NCBI GenBank assembly: GCA_913063005.1
Contig: CAJXZI010000033.1
Location: forward strand, 1 to 13,208
DNA length: 13,208 nt
Origin: an uncultured Halieaceae bacterium
GTDB lineage: Bacteria > Pseudomonadota > Gammaproteobacteria > Pseudomonadales > Halieaceae
Direction of reading: 5' to 3'
This document shows, one piece after another, positions 8,304-13,208 of this stretch (position 1 is the stretch's first letter; every line of letters starts with the position of its first letter). Position numbers and translations under genes: made by a program. The notes under the pieces are model-generated. The model was not told the origin of the DNA, did not search any database, and saw only the letters and a list, made by a program, of their open reading frames with translations.

Positions 8304-8870
8304 ATGAAATGGGAAAACATTAACGAGCAGGTCTGCTCTGTCGCTCGTGCGCTGTCCATAGTTGGAGAGCGTTGGACGTTGTTGATCATCCGTGACGCCT
8401 TTAAGGGCACGCGCCGTTTTGAAGGCTTTCATAAAAATTTGGGCGTAACACGTCACCGACTTGCGGAGCGTCTGGCGATGCTGGTTGATGAAGGTGTATT
8501 GACCAAGGTTCTCTACAGCACACACCCTGAGCGTTTCGAATATCGGCTGACACGAAAAGGCTTGGGTTTGTATCCCGTGCTGATGACATTGAGTCAGTGG
8601 GGGGACCAATGGTTGAGTGATGAGCAGGGTCCACCTGTGCAATATTGGCACAGCGGCTGTGCGAGTGATTGCCATTCGGTCCTGGCTTGCAGTGAGTGTG
8701 GAGAACCCCTGAGACCAGAAGAGGTCTCAGCCAAGAATGGCGCTGAACTCAGTGGTTATGTGGCACACTTGAAGCAACACGGATTAACAGTGCCGACCGA
8801 CGCTGAGTTACCTAAGTTGGCGGGCGAGTACCGGAAAACCAAAACTAAAACCATAGGAGCGGTTACATGA
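8304..8870 (+). CDS. HxlR-family winged helix-turn-helix regulator with C-terminal Cys cluster
   Basis: A 188-residue transcriptional regulator. Residues 11-105 match the HxlR core: Cys11 followed by VARALSIVGERWTLLIIRDAF, then RRFEGFHKNLGVTRHRLAERL (helix-turn-helix with recognition helix), the wing around HPERFEYRLTRKG, and GLYPVLMTLSQWGDQWL. The conserved N-terminal Cys acts as a redox switch in some relatives such as YodB and HypR; whether it does so here is unknown. After the core comes an extension of about 80 residues with four more cysteines (119, 123, 129, 132) and His116 and His124, including a CxxCG pair that resembles a small zinc ribbon. Many proteobacterial members carry a comparable extension. 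The gene is preceded by an AAGG ribosome binding site and the inverted repeat at 8268-8295. It overlaps the downstream aldolase-like gene by 4 bp (ATGA), so that gene is its likely target or partner. The ligand is unknown. Confidence 0.9.
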   Translation: MKWENINEQVCSVARALSIVGERWTLLIIRDAFKGTRRFEGFHKNLGVTRHRLAERLAMLVDEGVLTKVLYSTHPERFEYRLTRKGLGLYPVLMTLSQWGDQWLSDEQGPPVQYWHSGCASDCHSVLACSECGEPLRPEEVSAKNGAELSGYVAHLKQHGLTVPTDAELPKLAGEYRKTKTKTIGAVT

Positions 8871-9652
8871 ATCAACAAGTTAACAGTCTCATCATGAATG
8901 CAGACGAAAATATGGGTAACGTTGAACGCTCGCCCTTGGATGAGCAGCTGTTTCGCAAACAGCGTCTCGCCGCGGCGCTCCGCATTTTTGGCCGGTTTGG
9001 CTTTGACGAGGGGGTTGCGGGGCACATCACCGTTCGAGATCCGCTTGACCCCGAAACCTTCTGGGTGAACCCCATGGGCCGCTCTTTCAAGATGATGCGG
9101 GTTTCAGATCTTATTCGTGTTGATCATGATGGGAACATCGTAGAGGGTAGCGGGATATTGAACGGCGCTGCTTTTACAATTCACAGCCAAATTCATGCGG
9201 CGAGACCTGACGTAACCGCAGCGGCTCATGCCCATTCTATTTATGGAAAAACATGGTCCTCATTGGGGCGTTTGCTCGATCCACTGACCCAAGACGCCTG
9301 CGCTTTTTATGGCGATCACGCCTTGCTCGATGACTACACGGGTGTCGTTGTCGATATGACCGAAGGAGAGCGTTTAGCCGCGACGCTGGGCGACAAGAAA
9401 GCAATCGTACTGAAAAATCATGGGCATCTCACTGTGGGACAGTCTGTGGAAGAAGCAACTTGGTGGTACGTCACGATGGAGCGCTCTTGCCAAGCACAGT
9501 TGCTCGCAGAGGCGGCAGGTGAACCTAAGCCAATTCCACACGAAATGGCGGTTCATACCCAAAAGCAAGTGGGTAGCACGCTCTCTGGATGGTTCAGCGG
9601 ACAACCGTTATTCGATGTCATCTTGAGCGAGCAGCCCGAGCTTTTAGACTAG
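8867..9652 (+). CDS. Class II aldolase/adducin-fold protein (adducin-like clade)
   Basis: A 261-residue cytoplasmic protein of the class II aldolase/adducin superfamily. The metal-site histidines of the fold are visible as His121 and His123 (AAHAHS) and His185 (KNHGHLTVG). The preceding helix reads FTIHSQIHAARPD (103-115). Aligning by eye with fuculose-1-phosphate aldolase places Ala102 where the catalytic Glu73 should be; the wording GAAFTIHSQIHAARPD instead follows the adducin-like branch, which generally lacks that glutamate. An aldolase reaction should therefore not be assumed. Metal binding looks intact. The start codon overlaps the HxlR-type regulator stop (ATGA), giving translational coupling, so expression probably follows that regulator. 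The start gives a somewhat long N-terminal tail; an in-frame Met at residue 10 or 16 is possible. No substrate can be named. Confidence 0.85.
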   Translation: MNQQVNSLIMNADENMGNVERSPLDEQLFRKQRLAAALRIFGRFGFDEGVAGHITVRDPLDPETFWVNPMGRSFKMMRVSDLIRVDHDGNIVEGSGILNGAAFTIHSQIHAARPDVTAAAHAHSIYGKTWSSLGRLLDPLTQDACAFYGDHALLDDYTGVVVDMTEGERLAATLGDKKAIVLKNHGHLTVGQSVEEATWWYVTMERSCQAQLLAEAAGEPKPIPHEMAVHTQKQVGSTLSGWFSGQPLFDVILSEQPELLD

Positions 9653-9942
9653 TCTAGCCTCCGCGGGTTGTGAGCTGACGCTTGCGACCTACGCGTCTAA
9701 ACCGAGCAAAGTAAATCGGCTTTTTGCCAGCCCACTAATTTTTGTGCGGTTATCATGTTGTTGGGCGTTGGGCGTTGGGCGTTGGGCGTTGGGCGTTGGG
9801 CGTTGGGCGTTGGGCGTTGGGCGTTGAGCTCTGGCTCCTGAGTGTTCACTTTGGGGCTTTCAGCGTGGGGTCTCAGTGTTAAAAAAACCTCCCTACGAAC
9901 CTGATATCAACCTAGACTCTCGTCTGAGAGCTACATCAGATC
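9653..9942. other. Convergent intergenic region without a gene
   Basis: This 290-bp stretch lies between the plus-strand aldolase-like gene and the minus-strand membrane-protein gene, which converge on it. No credible reading frame was found. Its main content is the heptamer tandem repeat at 9757-9829. A small hairpin, CTCTC-GTCT-GAGAG, lies at 9917-9930 just past the stop of the minus-strand operon, and a run of seven A (seven T on the minus strand) lies at 9881-9887. The two are about 30 bases apart, so they do not form a standard intrinsic terminator. On the plus strand, CCGA and TCGG, followed by CTTTTTG around 9700-9726, is a weak terminator-like element. Confidence 0.7.
9757..9829. repeat. 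Heptanucleotide tandem repeat (GTTGGGC), nine perfect copies plus one degenerate
   Basis: From 9760 to 9822 the 7-base unit GTTGGGC is repeated nine times without a mismatch. A tenth copy, GTTGAGC, follows at 9823-9829, and a partial GTT precedes at 9757. The plus strand therefore carries nine GGG runs separated by constant four-base CGTT spacers, a pattern compatible with G-quadruplex formation. It is intergenic, between convergent genes, so copy-number change would not shift a reading frame. Homogeneity of the copies suggests recent expansion or slippage. Confidence 0.97.
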
Positions 9943-10539
9943 CTAGAGCGCGTCATCGAATCGAGATCGATCAAACGAAACCAGCAGTAAACCTACATTC
10001 GTTGCCTGAACAACCAGCAGCGGGTAGTGGATGATTTGTACGAGACTTGTTGAGTCTTGCATATTCAGCCCATTGCGAGCGAACTGATAGAAAAGAGCGG
10101 CAAATGCAAGTCCCAACAAAGCACCGATCGACTTGCCAATATCAAGGTGCTTTAAATTATCTTTCGCGACAACGAGCGTCTCCAGCCGTCCAAGGTAGCT
10201 GCCAAAAATTAGCGCCAGCTGGAAACCGAGGTAAATTCCTGCAGCGAGTGTAAATCCCTCTGGATAGATCAGGATGGCGAGGACACTGATGAGTGCAATT
10301 AGCTCAACGCCCAGCGATATGCGAAAGAAGGCGGTGAGATTGAATAAGCTTGAATAGCCGAGCGCGACAAGCCATGTTCCTAAACTGAAGCCAATACCAC
10401 CGGCAGAAAAGACCTCGGGTGGTAGCGGTGCCATCAGCCCCACATACGCGGTGCCCCAGACGCCCTGAAAAAATGCATTTGTCGCTTTGTAGCCGATGAA
10501 AGGCTTAAGTCTGAGGGCAGGATGGGTAATGTCCGACAC
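9943..10539 (-). CDS. Unrecognised multi-span membrane protein, third gene of the B12 riboswitch operon
   Basis: A 198-residue, strongly hydrophobic protein that I do not recognise. Probable membrane helices lie near residues 20-38, 48-66, 74-92, 96-115, 136-154 and 166-188, giving five or six spans. The polar loop around 117-135 (RLETLVVAKDNLKHLDIGK) is the longest hydrophilic stretch. There is no cysteine and no obvious catalytic or nucleotide-binding motif. It starts with GTG directly after the cobO TAG stop, with an AAAGGCG-like ribosome binding site inside the end of cobO, so it is translated from the same message as btuB and cobO. That position suggests a part in cobalamin uptake or handling, perhaps at the inner membrane. 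BtuM-type transporters have similar size and topology, but the cobalt-contacting cysteine known from BtuM is absent, so that identity is not supported. Confidence 0.85.
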   Translation of the reverse strand: MSDITHPALRLKPFIGYKATNAFFQGVWGTAYVGLMAPLPPEVFSAGGIGFSLGTWLVALGYSSLFNLTAFFRISLGVELIALISVLAILIYPEGFTLAAGIYLGFQLALIFGSYLGRLETLVVAKDNLKHLDIGKSIGALLGLAFAALFYQFARNGLNMQDSTSLVQIIHYPLLVVQATNVGLLLVSFDRSRFDDAL

Positions 10540-11139
10540 CTAAAAATCCACGCCTTTACGCGCTTTGACGCCTGCTCTGAAGGCGTGCTTTACCTCCTTG
10601 ACCTCGGAGACCGTATCCGCGAGCTCTTGCAAGGCCGCGCCACCACCGCGACCCGTAACAACAACGCTTTGCTGATCAGGTCGCTGACGAATCGCTTCTA
10701 GCACGGCGGTTTCTTCGAGATAGTCGAAGGACAACATGTACGTCAGCTCGTCGAGGATAACCAGATCGTAGGCCGGGTCATTCAACATGCGCTGCGCTTC
10801 CTTCCAAGTGCGCTCGGCTGCCTCAATATCTGATTGGCGATCCTGCGTATCCCAGGTGAAGCCCGTGCCCATCTGGTAAAAATCAGATTCAGGGAGGTTT
10901 GCTCGAGCAAATAATTCCTCGCCTGAAAGTTGCTCGCCTTTGATGAACTGGACGATGCCAACGCGATGTCCATAACCCATGGCTCTCATGACCATGCCAA
11001 AAGCAGAACTCGTTTTACCTTTACCGTTGCCCGTAAGGAGCAGGACCAGGCTTTTTTCTGTATTCGCAGCCGCAATGGATGCGTCAACGCTTGTCTTTTG
11101 CTTTTCCATCGAAGCTTTGTGTTTGGTGTCTTTGCTCAT
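10540..11139 (-). CDS. cobO: Cob(I)yrinic acid a,c-diamide adenosyltransferase (CobA/CobO/BtuR type)
   Basis: Cytoplasmic ATP:corrinoid adenosyltransferase that attaches the 5'-deoxyadenosyl group to reduced corrinoids, in salvage or de novo synthesis of adenosylcobalamin. It has 199 residues, normal for the family. The P-loop GNGKGKTSSAF spans 37-47, MGTGFTWDTQD is at 90-100, the Walker B-like DLVILDE is at 125-131, TGRG is at 162-165, and the C-terminus ends KARKGVDF, a family signature. A flexible Lys/Ser-rich N-terminal tail of about 28 residues precedes the fold. The start lies 9 bp downstream of the btuB stop with a weak AGGCGAG-like ribosome binding site. The gene directly downstream encodes the unknown membrane protein. 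With no corrin-ring synthesis genes in the window, salvage of imported cobalamin is the likeliest use here. Confidence 0.95.
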   Translation of the reverse strand: MSKDTKHKASMEKQKTSVDASIAAANTEKSLVLLLTGNGKGKTSSAFGMVMRAMGYGHRVGIVQFIKGEQLSGEELFARANLPESDFYQMGTGFTWDTQDRQSDIEAAERTWKEAQRMLNDPAYDLVILDELTYMLSFDYLEETAVLEAIRQRPDQQSVVVTGRGGGAALQELADTVSEVKEVKHAFRAGVKARKGVDF

Positions 11140-11148
11140 ATTACTCGC

Positions 11149-13008
11149 CTAGATAGAGACATTAATTCCGACGTACAGCGTTCTACCGGGACTGCGGTAG
11201 CCGACGATATCAGAGTAGCCCTCGTTGGTAAGATTCTCTGCGCGCACTGAAATATTCAGGTCTTCAGTGACCGCGTAGTTGTAAGAGCCGTCCATGACAG
11301 TGTACTCACTGAGTGTTGTGCCGAAGCCGTCGCTACGATCGCTCGTGTAGCGTGCAAGTAGCAACCAGCTAGCTTTCTCGCCATTCAACCGTGCAGATAT
11401 CTGCGCCGTCGTCTCTGGTCGGTAGGGTAGGTCGTTGCCTGAGGCATCCTCAGCAGAAAGCTCATTGACAAAACCCTCGAGCGTGACACCTTCACCAACA
11501 GTCCAAGCCGCAGTGGCTTCAACGCCGCTGAATTGACTGGTGCCAGAGACTTGAATATATCCCCCGGCAAACAAAGCTGGATCGTAGCTATAAATGATTG
11601 CATCACTGACCTCTTGATCAAAGTAGGTCAGTTCCCAAGTAGCGCTACTGTGGCTTCCACGCAGTCCCAATTCCCAGCCTTTGCTCTGCTCCTCATTGAG
11701 TGCGTTGTCTCTTGCCGCAGAGAGGGTAAAGGGTGATTGATTGGAGCCTACCTCGTAAGGAGAGGGTGCTCTGAACCCCGTTCCAAAGGCTGCTTTGAGC
11801 GCTACGCCGTCGAATCCCGTTTCCGCCAAGGCTGTGAGTCGCCATGAAGTATAGCGGCCAAAGTCCTCGTTATCGTCGCTGCGAACAGCGGCCGAAAGTG
11901 TAGCGAGGTCACCCGCACGTCGTAGATTGACAAACACAGCCTCATTGTTGCGACTTCTCGCGGTGCCGAAACCGTCGTCGTAGCCTTGCTCATCGATATC
12001 AAGACCCACGGTGAGGTCCGTGCCTTCAGACACAGTACGACTGTGAGACAGCGATATTTGCTCGTTTGAGCCTTTCAGTGCGAATTGAAAAAAACCATCG
12101 GTGAAGTAAGCCCTATTGCTTTCACTCTCACTGATACTTAACCGAGTTGAGTGCCCATCACTGGTGTGGCGCAAAACCAAGCCGTGGGTTTCATTTTCGT
12201 AGGCGTCGGAGCAATCGTTGCTGGAGATGAAGTTGAAGTTCTCGTTGAATCGACCGCATCCGTCGTAGTCGGTGCTTGCATCGACATCGCGCGCGCTGAG
12301 TGTCGCAGACCAACCCTTCCACTCAGGGGTGGTGTAGCTCAGCTGAACACTATCGTTCTCATATCCGTCATCGTCAGCAAGCTCTGTGTCGCTTTTAAGT
12401 GCGTTGAAACCGTCCATTCCGACGTTGTTGAGCACAGCGGTGAACTCGCCATAGGTCATCGTGCCTGAACTCGCGACGAGTGACTGCGTCTCAAAACCGT
12501 AGCCACCGCGCTCAGCAGAGATACCAATGCTGGCCTGCTCGCTACCTCGTCGACTCGTCAGCGAGACCACGCCACCGGCATCAGCGCCCCAGAGAAGGCC
12601 CTGGGTTCCTCGCAGTACTTCAACGCGTTCTAGCGAACCCGCCACTATGTGTTCCATCCGCGGCGCAATCTGGGGGGAGGAGGGGTCACTGATGTCGATA
12701 CCATCGATTAATACACGTGTTCGGAAGCCATCTTGTCCTCGGACGCGAATCCCACTGACCGCGCCCATACCGCCCGTTTGTGTTGTTGAAATGCCGACTT
12801 GTGATCGCAATAACTGTGGCAACGTCGCTGAACCCAAGGCAGAGATGAGTTCGCGATCCATGACGTTGACCGAAACAGCGAGTGACTTGATGGGCGTATC
12901 GACACGGTCGGCAACAACAACGGTTTCCTCGATTTGATCAGCTGCTGCGAAGTTGGATGTGATAACGAGCGTTACCGCAAGAGCGTGCGATTTTTTCAGT
13001 GTCGCCAT
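11149..13008 (-). CDS. btuB: TonB-dependent vitamin B12 receptor, BtuB type
   Basis: Outer-membrane TonB-dependent receptor of 619 residues, close to the 614 of E. coli BtuB. From the ATG at 13008 there is a signal peptide (MATLKKSHALAVTLVITSNFAAA, cleavage likely near residue 22-24). A TonB box-like ETVVVADR follows at 28-35. The plug domain holds LPQLLRSQVGI, IRVRGQDGFRTRVLIDGI and ERVEVLRGTQGLLWGADAGGVV. A long 22-strand-type barrel then ends in LYVGINVSI. The frame stays open upstream to a GTG at 13095, but that start would place 29 residues before the signal peptide and inside the riboswitch leader. The ATG at 13008 has a GGAG ribosome binding site with 5-base spacing. Control by the upstream cobalamin riboswitch and the presence of cobO directly downstream make cobalamin the likely substrate. 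Confidence 0.92.
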   Translation of the reverse strand: MATLKKSHALAVTLVITSNFAAADQIEETVVVADRVDTPIKSLAVSVNVMDRELISALGSATLPQLLRSQVGISTTQTGGMGAVSGIRVRGQDGFRTRVLIDGIDISDPSSPQIAPRMEHIVAGSLERVEVLRGTQGLLWGADAGGVVSLTSRRGSEQASIGISAERGGYGFETQSLVASSGTMTYGEFTAVLNNVGMDGFNALKSDTELADDDGYENDSVQLSYTTPEWKGWSATLSARDVDASTDYDGCGRFNENFNFISSNDCSDAYENETHGLVLRHTSDGHSTRLSISESESNRAYFTDGFFQFALKGSNEQISLSHSRTVSEGTDLTVGLDIDEQGYDDGFGTARSRNNEAVFVNLRRAGDLATLSAAVRSDDNEDFGRYTSWRLTALAETGFDGVALKAAFGTGFRAPSPYEVGSNQSPFTLSAARDNALNEEQSKGWELGLRGSHSSATWELTYFDQEVSDAIIYSYDPALFAGGYIQVSGTSQFSGVEATAAWTVGEGVTLEGFVNELSAEDASGNDLPYRPETTAQISARLNGEKASWLLLARYTSDRSDGFGTTLSEYTVMDGSYNYAVTEDLNISVRAENLTNEGYSDIVGYRSPGRTLYVGINVSI

Positions 13009-13012
13009 GTTG

Positions 13013-13032
13013 GCTCCATTTTCATACGGAGC
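13013..13032 (-). promoter_or_regulatory. Hairpin masking the btuB ribosome binding site (riboswitch expression platform)
   Basis: On the minus strand GCTCC (13032-13028) can pair with GGAGC (13017-13013) across a 10-base loop. The GGAG in the second arm is the btuB Shine-Dalgarno. A second GGGCTCC at 13093-13087, nearer the aptamer, could pair with the same GGAGCC, or locally with GGGAG just downstream of it. This gives the alternative pairings expected of a translational switch. No U-tract terminator is seen in the leader, favouring control of translation. The folding is read by eye. Confidence 0.5.
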
Positions 13033-13103
13033 AATGAGCAGGCAAAGAGACCAGCCGCGTAAACAGCACGAAGCGAACTCCCTGCTGGAGCCCACCGCGC
13101 CAT

Positions 13104-13208
13104 CGGGTTTTTGTCATCAGGCAGGTATCGGGCTTTGCATAAGACATGCACTTACCGTTGCGGGGGCAGCGCTGGGTTCTCCAGACTTCCCTTTTAACCT
13201 ACCCGGGT
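13104..13208 (-). promoter_or_regulatory. Cobalamin riboswitch aptamer upstream of btuB
   Basis: On the minus strand the conserved cobalamin aptamer blocks appear in order: AAAAGGGAAGTCTGG (13195-13181), GCTGCCCCCGCAACGGTAAG (13170-13151) and AGCCCGATACCTGCCTG (13133-13117). A closing stem can be formed by CGGGT (13206-13202) and ACCCG (13108-13104). The peripheral arm between the second and third blocks is very short: TGCAT and ATGCA hairpin. The aptamer is therefore compact, at about 105 bases. The 5' end lies at the window edge, so a little may be missing and the promoter is outside. It should turn off btuB, cobO and the membrane-protein gene when cobalamin is plentiful. Confidence 0.93.

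Noticed and set aside
9700..9726. Terminator-like CCGA/TCGG plus T-run after the aldolase-like gene
   Set aside because: Only four base pairs around a 10-base loop, too weak to call.
9917..9930. Hairpin after the minus-strand operon as an intrinsic terminator
   Set aside because: The 5-bp stem is weak and the nearest T-run on that strand (9887-9881) is about 30 bases further on, so it does not have terminator geometry.
11533..12937. Plus-strand open frames of 67-136 codons opposite btuB
   Set aside because: They are antisense shadows of the btuB frame. They have no plausible start context or recognisable protein features, and btuB itself is well supported.
13009..13095. Upstream in-frame extension of btuB from a GTG at 13095
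   Set aside because: It would put 29 residues with no signal-peptide logic ahead of a clear signal peptide, and it reads through the riboswitch leader. The ATG at 13008 has a well-spaced GGAG site.
12996..13103. A 35-codon upstream frame on the minus strand (ATG at 13103, TGA at 12996) overlapping the btuB start by 13 bases
   Set aside because: A regulatory leader peptide is conceivable, but there is no Shine-Dalgarno before its ATG, the peptide matches nothing I recognise, and the riboswitch already explains the leader. Conservation in relatives would be needed to revive it.

Overview
This window looks like a chromosomal segment of a free-living, probably marine, gammaproteobacterium. The left half carries the conserved gammaproteobacterial order pilW - ispG - hisS - yfgM - bamB - der. 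Protein style and the neighbouring genes would fit the OM60/NOR5 (Halieaceae) and Cellvibrionales area, but that placement is inference. No tRNA, rRNA, CRISPR array, insertion sequence, phage gene or integrase was seen.

Positions 5-6493, plus strand: six tightly packed housekeeping genes. They encode a type IV pilus pilotin lipoprotein, the MEP-pathway iron-sulfur enzyme IspG, histidyl-tRNA synthetase, the SecYEG-associated YfgM, the outer-membrane assembly lipoprotein BamB and the ribosome-assembly GTPase Der. Gaps are a few bases, or 4-bp ATGA overlaps, so this is very probably one operon. The rodZ-like gene often found between pilW and ispG is absent.

Positions 6494-8259, plus strand: a lone long-form isocitrate lyase (aceA, glyoxylate shunt) behind an AT-rich leader, closed by a textbook intrinsic terminator.

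Positions 8268-9652, plus strand: a two-gene unit. An HxlR-type regulator is overlapped by an adducin-like class II aldolase-fold protein. A 7-bp inverted repeat with 21-bp centre spacing lies just before the regulator's start and is a candidate autoregulatory operator.

Positions 9653-9942: a convergent intergenic stretch holding a striking heptanucleotide tandem repeat (nine perfect copies of GTTGGGC plus one degenerate copy), able on paper to form G-quadruplexes.

Positions 9943-13208, minus strand: a cobalamin salvage operon. A compact cobalamin riboswitch at the right edge precedes btuB (TonB-dependent receptor), cobO (corrinoid adenosyltransferase) and an unrecognised multi-span membrane protein. 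The third gene is the best candidate in the window for something undescribed: its position predicts a role in vitamin B12 handling or transport, but its sequence matches no family I recognise.
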